Source: Coriobacteriales bacterium (lineage in GTDB: Bacteria > Actinomycetota > Coriobacteriia > Coriobacteriales > JAEZZM01). Taken from it: a DNA stretch of 32,028 bases. The notes beneath the pieces are model-generated. The model did no database searches. It saw nothing but the letters and a program-made list of their open reading frames with translations, and had not been told where the DNA came from. The translations under genes were made by a program, and so were the position numbers. Position 1 is the stretch's first letter; each line of letters opens with the position of its first letter. This document shows, in pieces, positions 8,163 through 15,825 of the stretch. The DNA is taken from assembly GCA_029983705.1 (NCBI GenBank), contig JASBYZ010000006.1, positions 1 to 32,028 of the forward strand, in the 5' to 3' direction.

Positions 8163-9056
8163 TTATTCTCCAGCTAAAATTTCTATACTTTGCGTGCAGG
8201 CCTTTGTTAATGTATCTAGTATCGTTTGAAAGTTTGATGCATTAATATTACTTGGAATGCAGGTGCGTGCATCTCTATATGGTTTAAATATATTTATCCC
8301 ATTTAGTCTGATAGTTATCTGATTGTTTTTTATTCTAATTGAAGAGAAAGAATAGTCGTTTTTTAGATCAAGCAAATTGCTTACTCGTTTTGGTTCTAAA
8401 TACTTATATGCTTTAAGTTCGTTGTTTGATGTGCATCTAAAGCTTTCGGAAAAATCTGGATTTTCTACAAATATATTTTCTTGTAAAGATTGAATGTGTG
8501 AATCCAACTTATTTTTACTTACTCGTGGAAAAATTTCTAGAGAAAAGTCTGGAGACATCTCAAAAGATATTGGTCCTTGAATAGTCATACATTCATTAAC
8601 ATGATACTCATCAAGTCCAGAATCTTTCTCATTTGTAATTCGATAATGATGAAAGGTGCCTTTATAAGTAGGATACTGAGATACAACAAAATCAAATCCG
8701 CACAGTGCATACTTTTCGTATAAGCCACTATTGTTTGTGGTTGTTGCAGATAAGTCACTAAAGAGTGAGGTAAAAAAATTAGCTAAGGCCTCTGAATACA
8801 CCTGGTAGGTTTTATCAGTATAGATACGTTGAGAAATAAAATATCCAAGTAAGTGAATTGCATATATCCCAACAGGAATTAGAAGCGTAAGATAAGAGCT
8901 GTCTCTGAGCGCTTCGTCAGTAATAATTATTATTACTAGCACTGCTATAGCTACTATAAGGAGTTTGAGGAAAAAATTACGTGCACTATCTGCTCTTTTG
9001 ATTGAGGCATTCAAGGTTTGTAAGTGTTGAAGTTGGCTTAATGTATCTTTTTTCAT
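8163..9056 (-). CDS. Membrane protein, DUF3137-like, partner of LemA
   Basis: A 297-residue protein with two adjacent membrane segments near the N terminus (about residues 28-47, LKLLIVAIAVLVIIIIT, and about 54-74, YLTLLIPVGIYAIHLLGYFI) and a soluble region of some 220 residues that should face the cytoplasm. Two N-terminal helices, the following helical linker and a mixed C-terminal domain, plus position directly upstream of lemA, match the DUF3137 family, which is often encoded beside lemA. I recognise no catalytic motif. Function is unknown; a joint membrane-associated role with LemA is inferred from the 6-nt spacing. Confidence 0.6.
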   Translation of the reverse strand: MKKDTLSQLQHLQTLNASIKRADSARNFFLKLLIVAIAVLVIIIITDEALRDSSYLTLLIPVGIYAIHLLGYFISQRIYTDKTYQVYSEALANFFTSLFSDLSATTTNNSGLYEKYALCGFDFVVSQYPTYKGTFHHYRITNEKDSGLDEYHVNECMTIQGPISFEMSPDFSLEIFPRVSKNKLDSHIQSLQENIFVENPDFSESFRCTSNNELKAYKYLEPKRVSNLLDLKNDYSFSSIRIKNNQITIRLNGINIFKPYRDARTCIPSNINASNFQTILDTLTKACTQSIEILAGE

Positions 9057-9199
9057 AAGACAGAATCCTTTGGGTATCTAGTATATTTTAGCTGCTAAAC
9101 ACCCGTTCAAGTATGTGCGTTTGCAAACTTTATGTTAAATATTGTCAGAGCAAAGACGTATACTTATGCCGGTAATAAATTTAATAGAAAGGATAGAGT

Positions 9200-10669
9200 A
9201 TGCCTTGCACCACCTTACTTGTTGGTAAAGACGCTAGTTATGATGGATCTACAATTGTTTCGAGAAGTGAAGACTCACCTTCTGGACAATTCAATCCAAA
9301 AAGATTTATTGTAGTATTACCAGATGATCAGCCTCGTGAATACATTTCCCAACTTTCCAATTGCAAAGTTATTCTTCCAGATAATCCCATGAGATACACC
9401 GCTTTTCCTGATACCTGCCAGAAAAAAGGTAACTGGTATGCCAGTGGGGTTAATGAAAAAAATGTTGCTATGACGGCAACAGAAACTATTACCACAAACG
9501 CCCTTGTTCAAGCAGCAGATCCTCTGCTTGAAAGTCCTTGTGATGATAAAAAATACGGCGGACTGAGTGAGGAAGATTTTGTCACTATTGTGCTGCCATA
9601 CATTAGCTCTGCTAAAGAAGGTGTCATACGCTTCGGTCAGCTTTTGGAAGAGCATGGTACCTATGAATCAAACGGTATTGCCTTTCAAGATGAAGATGAA
9701 ATTTGGTGGCTTGAAACAATTGGAGGTCATCACTGGATTGCAAGACGTGTTCCTGATGGTGCATATGTAGTTATGCCTAACCAATTAGGTATAAACTACT
9801 TTGACTTTGATGATGCCTTTGGTGAGCAAGAAAACTTTATGTGCTCAAGTGACCTGCGTGAGTGGACGCTTGATAACTTTATGGCAAAAGATTTAGGTGA
9901 GGGCTTTAATCCACGACTCGCATATGGTTCTCATAGTGCTGCAGATCATGTATATAACACACCGCGCGCCTGGTATATGTTGAGATATTTCAACCCTCGA
10001 TCATTTAAGTGGGATGGAATTGATGCAGATTACAAGCCAGAGTCAGATGATTTACCATGGTGCTGTGAGCCTGAGCATCCTATAACTATAGAAGATATGA
10101 AAGCGGTACTTTCAAGCCATTATGAGGGAACAGATTTTGATTGCTATTCAAAACATTCAGATCCGCAGTTAAAAGGCATGTATAGGCCAATTGGTATTAG
10201 CAGACAAAATGTAACGCACTTTACTCAAATTAGACCGTATATGCCAGAGGAAATTAAAAGTATACAGTGGATGGCCTTTGGTTCAAATGCATTTAATGCA
10301 GTAGCTCCATTTTATGTAAATATAAGTAAAACGCCAGATTATCTTGCAAACCCATCAAAGAAGCCAACTACCAATAGTCTATATTGGACGAGCAGAATTA
10401 TAGCGGCCTTATCAGATGCTCACTTTAATAAAACTTCAGCACATATTGAAAGATATCAAAATAAAGTAATGTATAAGTGTAGTGAGCTTATACATAAGTT
10501 TGATGAGCAGGTTATCTTGGATGGAATAAAAGATGTAGTGCCATTTTTAGAGCAGGCAAACCAAGAGATATCAGATTATTTAGAAGAAAAAACCATTGAG
10601 TGTTTAGATGAGGTGCTCTATAGCGCAAGCTGTGAAATGAAAAACGGTTTTGCGCGCAGTGATAATTAA
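9200..10669 (+). CDS. pepD: C69-family dipeptidase (Ntn-hydrolase)
   Basis: A cytosolic dipeptidase of the PepD/C69 family, 489 residues. The N terminus, MPCTTLLVGKDASYDGST, places the catalytic cysteine at residue 3, to become the N-terminal nucleophile after processing, and is followed by the conserved SRSEDS segment. Other family signatures are DEIWWLETIGGHHWIARRVPD in the middle and CYSKHSDPQLKGMYRPIG later. The start at 9200 is set by AAGGA (9189-9193) and the requirement for a near-terminal Cys; an upstream out-of-frame ATG at 9132 is not relevant. It is transcribed away from the lemA pair and ends before a strong hairpin. It probably supplies amino acids from dipeptides. Confidence 0.94.
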   Translation: MPCTTLLVGKDASYDGSTIVSRSEDSPSGQFNPKRFIVVLPDDQPREYISQLSNCKVILPDNPMRYTAFPDTCQKKGNWYASGVNEKNVAMTATETITTNALVQAADPLLESPCDDKKYGGLSEEDFVTIVLPYISSAKEGVIRFGQLLEEHGTYESNGIAFQDEDEIWWLETIGGHHWIARRVPDGAYVVMPNQLGINYFDFDDAFGEQENFMCSSDLREWTLDNFMAKDLGEGFNPRLAYGSHSAADHVYNTPRAWYMLRYFNPRSFKWDGIDADYKPESDDLPWCCEPEHPITIEDMKAVLSSHYEGTDFDCYSKHSDPQLKGMYRPIGISRQNVTHFTQIRPYMPEEIKSIQWMAFGSNAFNAVAPFYVNISKTPDYLANPSKKPTTNSLYWTSRIIAALSDAHFNKTSAHIERYQNKVMYKCSELIHKFDEQVILDGIKDVVPFLEQANQEISDYLEEKTIECLDEVLYSASCEMKNGFARSDN

Positions 10670-10685
10670 AGTTTCATATAACTCT

Positions 10686-10719
10686 TAGGCAGATAGACCA
10701 TATTAGGTTTATCTGCCTA
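10686..10719. terminator. Long hairpin between convergent pepD and luxR
   Basis: The 14-bp arms TAGGCAGATAGACC (10686-10699) and GGTTTATCTGCCTA (10706-10719) enclose a 6-nt loop, with one G-T wobble. The right arm contains the luxR stop codon (10717-10719). There is no good T-run on either side, so termination efficiency is uncertain, but the position suits a shared barrier. Confidence 0.7.
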
Positions 10720-12141
10720 TTGTGTTGGGTTAAACTTTGCTAATAATTCTTCTTTTGAAGACACGCCAACTTTTTGATAAATATTTGATAGATGCGCTTT
10801 AGCAGTGCCCTTAGCAATAACCAAGATTGTTTGTATCTCATTAATAGACTTTCCTTTAATGAGAAGTTCAAAAACTTCTGTTTGCCGAGGGGTTAGCTGA
10901 TAGGTTTCACTAGCATCATCTACCAAGGCAGCAATTCTAGCTCGTTCGAGCATATGCGGGTCTGTAATTACCTTTTTACTTGAAATAAGACCCCAGTCAT
11001 CCTTTTTTGCCTGCTGGTTTATTACTAAATACGAAAATGCTATAAGTAAAATAGTGACAATAATAGGGTTTATGGTTTGAAAGGTTTGGTTTATCGTAGA
11101 ATTTGTTAAAACTAATTCAGAAAAATACCTTGATCCAACCATTGTAAGGGCTCTAATTCCTCGTTCAATACCAAAGAGCCAAAGGGCAGATACACCGTAT
11201 CTATATGCAATATTTGCAAAAATAAGCATGATGAAAATATTAAAAGCATTGAAGCTGATGTTTAAAAATATGTTTGAAAAATAGAAATCAGAGCTAAAAA
11301 ATGATCCAACTATTGCAATTACAGCAATACCTGGAAGTACATATCGTAAAAATTTTAAAGATGCGTGGGTGTCAGGTAAAATCACTAACATAAGTATGAC
11401 AAATGAGCAGATGAGTAGCAGGCCCAAAGATGACATTGGCCCTATATTTTGATACATCGCTTGTTCACGTAAGCCATAGGCAAAGGCAAAAAGCATCATC
11501 ATGAGTACCGGTTTCCAAGGAAAAGGAAAACTTTCGTAGCGCTCAGGCGGTAAATCGTCAGAAGCAATGTTTGTAAATGATTTATATACCATTGTAAGGG
11601 AAACAAGCGGTAAAAGAATGGTAAATATTACCTGACCCAAAAAGCTCAACAATATAAGGCCATGTACCAGTGCATATCCAAGTAAAAAGGAAAGTGTATA
11701 GGCAATAGCCACTTTGAGCGGGGGAAGTGTTGAAAACAACTCTGCCCATAAGAGTAATAATAGGGCGGTACTAAAGCCGCCACCAATATTTGAAAGCACA
11801 TCAACGATTACTAGTTGGCTGCTACTGTAATCAATAAATAAAATCGAGAGTTTTAAGATGCTAGATATAAGCGCGCAAAGTGTACAAAGTATATAGGCAT
11901 ATTTTTTCTTAAACAGAGGCGAGAACATTTTTGCTAATGCCGCACAAATGAGCAAGGTAAGAGCCATGCTTATATCGTGCACATTAAAACCTTCGACTGC
12001 GCTTGTTGCAAAATCAAAATGCGGGGATATAAAAAGAATCTCTATCCAGGCTCGGTAGAGTCCTGTTCCCAATAAAATAAATGGTATTGCAAGCATAAAG
12101 GTAAGATTTTGCTTGATGTTATTTATAACAGTTTCGAACAC
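10717..12141 (-). CDS. Multi-TM LuxR-family transcriptional regulator
   Basis: A 474-residue membrane-bound regulator. About twelve hydrophobic segments fill residues 10-375, in an MFS-like arrangement of two halves split by a polar loop near 200 (DDLPPERYESFPF). After a linker, a LuxR-type helix-turn-helix covers about 405-470: LTPRQTEVFELLIKGKSINEI, then AKGTAKAHLSNIYQKVGV. This architecture is characteristic of Coriobacteriia and is usually found next to a reductase it is thought to control in response to a substrate. Here it is divergent from the Tat-lipoprotein flavin reductase at 12305, the likely target. The start is GTG 12141 with a weak ribosome-binding site (GGGA). Confidence 0.92.
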   Translation of the reverse strand: MFETVINNIKQNLTFMLAIPFILLGTGLYRAWIEILFISPHFDFATSAVEGFNVHDISMALTLLICAALAKMFSPLFKKKYAYILCTLCALISSILKLSILFIDYSSSQLVIVDVLSNIGGGFSTALLLLLWAELFSTLPPLKVAIAYTLSFLLGYALVHGLILLSFLGQVIFTILLPLVSLTMVYKSFTNIASDDLPPERYESFPFPWKPVLMMMLFAFAYGLREQAMYQNIGPMSSLGLLLICSFVILMLVILPDTHASLKFLRYVLPGIAVIAIVGSFFSSDFYFSNIFLNISFNAFNIFIMLIFANIAYRYGVSALWLFGIERGIRALTMVGSRYFSELVLTNSTINQTFQTINPIIVTILLIAFSYLVINQQAKKDDWGLISSKKVITDPHMLERARIAALVDDASETYQLTPRQTEVFELLIKGKSINEIQTILVIAKGTAKAHLSNIYQKVGVSSKEELLAKFNPTQ

Positions 12142-12159
12142 TATTTTTCCCGTTACCTG

Positions 12160-12193
12160 GGAGGATTAGATATAAACCTAAAAATAATCCTCC
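12160..12193. promoter_or_regulatory. 9-bp inverted repeat in the luxR/flavin-reductase divergent region
   Basis: GGAGGATTA (12160-12168) and TAATCCTCC (12185-12193) are perfect inverted arms with a 16-nt spacer, centred 35 bp upstream of luxR and about 55 bp upstream of the candidate reductase -35. It is a plausible binding site for the LuxR protein encoded next door. The minus strand of the right arm also resembles a ribosome-binding site (AAGGAGG), but no start codon follows it at a usable distance. Confidence 0.5.
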
Positions 12194-12229
12194 TTGATTA
12201 TCTTTTAAACCATATTTTAATCTAAGGTT

Positions 12230-12257
12230 TTGAACTGTGGATGAGCTTTTATAGATT
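12230..12257 (+). promoter_or_regulatory. Candidate promoter of the flavin reductase gene
   Basis: TTGAAC (12230-12235) and TAGATT (12252-12257) are separated by 16 nt and lie about 48 bp upstream of the start codon. The match is moderate. Confidence 0.5.
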
Positions 12258-12304
12258 CAACAAAATAAAAAGCTCCAAGAAATATTAGCAGAAGGAGGAT
12301 GTTT

Positions 12305-14140
12305 ATGGCGGAGCACGCTAAACCAGGCCTAAGTAGACGTAGGTTTTTAACGGGTGCAGGTATTGCAGCAGGAGCTGCTGCGTTTTCTTTAAGCGGCTGT
12401 AATGCTAGTGGTTCAGAAAAGACAGCACCAGCAGAAAAAAGTTCAGAAAAAGCTAAAGATGTACAATCCGATAAAGATGCTGAAAAAGCTAAAAAATTTG
12501 CTGAATTTGCAGCACCAATTGATCCGGTTGCGAAGCCAGCTTCTTGGGATGGCGAATATGATGCTATCGTAGTTGGTTCTGGTGGCGGCGGTTGCAATGC
12601 TGCACTCAGACTATCTGAAAATGGCATGAAAGTGTTGATGATTGAGCGCTTAAGTGAGTTTGGTGGTATATCAAAACACTCTTCTATGTTTTCAAACGTT
12701 GGTGGACATAAAATCGCAGAGGCAAATAAGTGGGCGTTTCCTGAATATCCGTATAATGTCGATAAAATTGTAGAATGCTTTTACAATGCTCAACAAATGA
12801 GTGGAGATCCAGAACTTTTGCGCGCCATGGCAATTGAGGGTCCAAAGTGTATTGACTGGATGATTGATGCTGTTGGCTGCAAATGGGTTCCATCAAATCC
12901 ATCACCAAGCGGAGCTATGTTGTTAGTTTGGGAAGGTCAGAAGACTAAAACCAATGGTGTAAATGTAAACTTCGAAACCTTTAGATACTTAAGAGAAAAA
13001 GTGGAAGAAGCTGGTGTTGAACTAAAACTTAAGACTAAGGTGTTAACACTTGTTTCTGAAAACAATGAAATCTTAGGTGTTAAGGTTGAAGAAGAGGGCG
13101 CAGAAAAGTTTTATGGTGCTAAATACACTATTTTAACTGCTGGTGGTATGGAAACCAATCGCGCAATGATGGAGACATATAACCCACTTGTAACAAAGGG
13201 TATTGCAAATATTGCAACTCCTCCATATGGTACAGGAGAGTGTATCAGAATGGGTATGGGCGTTGGAGCAACCCTATCTGGTATGGATTCAACGGGCGCC
13301 TTTGAAGGTGGTATTTGGTGGAAAGAGTATGAGCCATATGACACTATGATGGATACCAGAATCAACAAAGATGGCAACCAGGCAGTAAGACAGCCTTGGC
13401 TCAGAATTAATAAACTTGGTGAGCGCGTACCATATATTTCAGTAACTTCTCGCGCGTATCCTTATGTTCATGATCAACCAATTTCTTCGGAAGGTTTATG
13501 TGAAACCGGAAACATTGAGATGAGTCAACCTGACGGGAAAACTTTTGTAGTATTTGATAATAAATATGATGAGTTGTTATCACAAAACTATTTCCAGCAG
13601 GCAATTTGTCGTGTGGCAGGTACCGTAGCACCAGATGATCCATATATTGACAGAGTTCCAGAGGAGTTAAGAGACTGGAGAACTGGATTTAACGATATGG
13701 TAGAAAAAGGCGCTATTAAAAAGTGCGATACCATAGAAGAGCTGGAAAAAGCTTTGGGGCTTGAAGAGGGCGTATTAACTTCAAACGTTGAAAAATGGAA
13801 CGAAGCATGTGATAAGGGCGAAGACTACGTTAACAACTACAAATATAAACCTGAATGGTTAATTAAGCTTGATACTCCACCTTATTATGGAGCTGCTGTT
13901 GGCGGTCATGTATTTGGTTCTAAGTGTGGGCTTACGGTTAACCCAAACATGCAGGTAATCAACGAGTATGGTAAAGCAATTAAGGGACTCTATGCTGGAT
14001 GGCATACCGCAGGCGGATCTGCAGGAGAAGGTAACTTTGCAGCAAGACCATTAACGGGAATGTATGCAGACATTGGACTTTCTTTTGTTGGTGGCTACAT
14101 GTGTGCTGAAGGTGTCTTAAAAGAAGAAAAAGGCGCCTAA
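12305..14140 (+). CDS. Tat-exported lipoprotein flavin reductase (fumarate reductase/FrdA-like flavoprotein)
   Basis: An FAD-dependent reductase of the fumarate reductase/urocanate reductase superfamily, without the N-terminal FMN-binding domain seen in some members. From ATG 12305 it is 611 residues. That start is chosen because AAGGAGG (12292-12298) is 6 nt before it, while the in-frame ATG at 12299 abuts the Shine-Dalgarno. The N terminus carries a twin-arginine motif (SRRRFLTG, residues 10-17) and a lipobox (LSGC, C32), so the mature enzyme should be a lipid-anchored extracytoplasmic protein. A Lys/Glu/Ala-rich linker precedes the FAD motif GSGGGG at 91-96. Later come PWLRINKLGERVPYI and the C-terminal GLYAGWHTAGGSAGEGNF, typical of the family's FAD/substrate domain. 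Its acceptor is unknown; the neighbouring LuxR regulator argues for a substrate-induced role. Confidence 0.9.
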   Translation: MAEHAKPGLSRRRFLTGAGIAAGAAAFSLSGCNASGSEKTAPAEKSSEKAKDVQSDKDAEKAKKFAEFAAPIDPVAKPASWDGEYDAIVVGSGGGGCNAALRLSENGMKVLMIERLSEFGGISKHSSMFSNVGGHKIAEANKWAFPEYPYNVDKIVECFYNAQQMSGDPELLRAMAIEGPKCIDWMIDAVGCKWVPSNPSPSGAMLLVWEGQKTKTNGVNVNFETFRYLREKVEEAGVELKLKTKVLTLVSENNEILGVKVEEEGAEKFYGAKYTILTAGGMETNRAMMETYNPLVTKGIANIATPPYGTGECIRMGMGVGATLSGMDSTGAFEGGIWWKEYEPYDTMMDTRINKDGNQAVRQPWLRINKLGERVPYISVTSRAYPYVHDQPISSEGLCETGNIEMSQPDGKTFVVFDNKYDELLSQNYFQQAICRVAGTVAPDDPYIDRVPEELRDWRTGFNDMVEKGAIKKCDTIEELEKALGLEEGVLTSNVEKWNEACDKGEDYVNNYKYKPEWLIKLDTPPYYGAAVGGHVFGSKCGLTVNPNMQVINEYGKAIKGLYAGWHTAGGSAGEGNFAARPLTGMYADIGLSFVGGYMCAEGVLKEEKGA

Positions 14141-14156
14141 AAAAGTTAATTAAAGT

Positions 14157-14190
14157 AAGAGATGATGTTCAATTGCGAACATCATCTCTT
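14157..14190. terminator. Bidirectional terminator between the flavin reductase and NDH-2 genes
   Basis: Perfect 14-bp arms, AAGAGATGATGTTC and GAACATCATCTCTT, surround the 6-nt loop AATTGC. It sits between two convergent stop codons (14140 and 14208). Confidence 0.85.
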
Positions 14191-14207
14191 TAAATCACAC
14201 TGAATTT

Positions 14208-15566
14208 TTAAAATTGCTGCTCAAGAGTTTTACGTACATATTTCTTCATGCGTGAAGATTCAAGCCAGCGCTGTTGAACCATACTCATGCCGCCTAAAGC
14301 TTTCCAACACAGTGCGTAAGACATTTTCTTTCCCATGTCAGCAGGCCAGCCTGAAAGCTCAATACCTTTGGCTTCACCTACAGAGTATCCATATCCAATA
14401 GATACCATTTGACCTATAATCTTACCCTCATAATTTACGTGCTCAGTTCCCTTAATATCTGCAATGATATTTTTAGCGACCGTCTCGCCCATATGAAGTG
14501 CATGCTGCGCAAGCATTGGTAGGGCACGTTCTTCACCGTCAGGAATATATGCTGCAACGTCTCCAATAGCGTAGATGTTGTCAAAGCCTTCTACCTGTAA
14601 GTCATGATTGATTTTAATGCGATCACGCTCCATAGGAAGGCCAAGCTTTGATACCCAAGGTTCTACCTTAGCTCCACCTGCAAATAGGCATACACCACGC
14701 GGAATTCTGGTGTTGTTGTTTAGGTAAACAAAGTCTTCAGTAAGCTTGGATACTCTTACGCCTAAAATAAGTTTTACGCCAAGCTCTTCAAGGCGCTTAT
14801 CGGCCTTAATACGTGACTTATCTGGAAGCTGTTTTAGTACATGCTCACCACTATCAATTAAAGAAATACTAATTTCTTTTTGAGAAAGTCCCATGCGTTT
14901 AGCACGTGATCTAACTGACTGAGCAAGTGGTCCGCAGATCTCCACTCCGGTAGCTCCACCACCAATAATTACAAAGGTTAAAAGTTCTTTACGTTTAGTT
15001 GCATCTGGCTCTTCAATAGCCATACGAAGCCTGTTTTCAACTAAGCGTTTGTAGTGCTTAATGTCTTTAACCCACCAAATCTTTGTTGCGTACTCATCAA
15101 GTCCTTCAACTGGAGGATTAGAAGAATTGGCACCAACCGCCATAACCAAGGTGTCGTATTCAAGCTGGGTTACTTCACGCTTTGGAAGCTCAGTAATTAA
15201 GCAGGCTCCGTCATCACCTTTAAGGTATTCGCAGGTAGCAGCATATGGAGTTAAGAGCATAGTAATCTCTTGAGCTTCTGTATCAAGCGCTGTCATTTCT
15301 GCTTGAACAAGTCTCACATTTCTATTTTTGAAAAGAGGGGGGAGCCATATTCTACAAAAGTCATGGTCTGCGCTGTAGGGAACTACGGTATCCATTTCCA
15401 TTTTAGTTTCCATGATTGGCTCTTTACTTACCACAACAATTTCTAAATCTTCATTGTCGTGGTGATCAGCAAGGATCATAGCTGCGGTAACGCCACCATA
15501 ACCTCCGCCTACTACAACAATTCGGTGCGGCTTTTTATTAGGTTCAACATCCATTGTATTGCTCAT
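14208..15566 (-). CDS. ndh: Type II NADH dehydrogenase-like flavoprotein (NDH-2)
   Basis: A single-subunit NAD(P)H:quinone oxidoreductase-like flavoprotein, 452 residues. The FAD motif GGGYGG is at about 20-25, the NAD motif IIGGGATGVE is in the middle, and the IYAIGDVAAY segment near 340 binds FAD. The C-terminal region (about 415-452, SYALCWKALGGMSMVQQRW and a basic tail) is amphipathic, as in NDH-2 enzymes that dock on the membrane surface; no transmembrane helix is obvious. The gene is divergent from the molybdoenzyme operon and converges on the flavin reductase gene, so it may feed electrons from NADH into the quinone pool used by these reductases. AGGAGA precedes the ATG. A small inverted repeat, CCACA-N5-TGTGG (15586-15600), lies upstream of the ribosome-binding site. 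Confidence 0.88.
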   Translation of the reverse strand: MSNTMDVEPNKKPHRIVVVGGGYGGVTAAMILADHHDNEDLEIVVVSKEPIMETKMEMDTVVPYSADHDFCRIWLPPLFKNRNVRLVQAEMTALDTEAQEITMLLTPYAATCEYLKGDDGACLITELPKREVTQLEYDTLVMAVGANSSNPPVEGLDEYATKIWWVKDIKHYKRLVENRLRMAIEEPDATKRKELLTFVIIGGGATGVEICGPLAQSVRSRAKRMGLSQKEISISLIDSGEHVLKQLPDKSRIKADKRLEELGVKLILGVRVSKLTEDFVYLNNNTRIPRGVCLFAGGAKVEPWVSKLGLPMERDRIKINHDLQVEGFDNIYAIGDVAAYIPDGEERALPMLAQHALHMGETVAKNIIADIKGTEHVNYEGKIIGQMVSIGYGYSVGEAKGIELSGWPADMGKKMSYALCWKALGGMSMVQQRWLESSRMKKYVRKTLEQQF

Positions 15567-15641
15567 GGTAAATCTCCTATATATTCCACATATTTTGTGG
15601 GTTATAGTCTATAGGCCTAATATCCCCCAAACTAGTAGGAA

Positions 15642-15658
15642 TTAGTAATTATTACTAA
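15642..15658. promoter_or_regulatory. 17-bp perfect palindrome in the ndh/molybdoenzyme divergent region
   Basis: TTAGTAAT-T-ATTACTAA (8-1-8) lies 75 bp upstream of ndh and 184 bp upstream of the molybdoenzyme start. It has dyad symmetry of operator size. It does not match the FNR, Rex or PerR consensus as I know them. Confidence 0.5.
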
Positions 15659-15730
15659 AAAAGATTAATTAAAATCATTCTCAATTTAATTAGTTGTAAC
15701 TATCGAAAACTTATATTTATACATTTAATG

Positions 15731-15790
15731 ACCGTTCACGGACACATACATACCGTTCACTTTGATAGGCTTACCTAGAATTTAGATAAT
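15731..15790 (+). promoter_or_regulatory. Molybdoenzyme operon promoter with an activator-type direct repeat
   Basis: TTGATA (15762-15767) and GATAAT (15785-15790) at the ideal 17-nt spacing form a good promoter, placing the start of transcription near 15797. The 9-mer ACCGTTCAC occurs twice just upstream, at 15731-15739 and 15752-15760. The copies are 21 bp (two helical turns) apart and centred at about -62 and -41, the second touching the -35. That geometry is typical of an activator bound in tandem beside RNA polymerase. Confidence 0.7.
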
Positions 15791-15825
15791 ACCGGTCGTA
15801 CTTATTCAAATGGAAGGGGAGATCT

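Noticed and set aside
12299..12304. ATG 12299 as start of the flavin reductase
   Set aside because: It abuts the AAGGAGG Shine-Dalgarno with no spacer; ATG 12305 has the right distance and keeps the Tat signal intact.
12217..12627. Minus-strand frame of 136 residues opposite the flavin reductase 5' end
   Set aside because: Its Ala/Ser/Pro-rich composition is the mirror of the Ala/Lys/Glu linker and signal peptide on the other strand.
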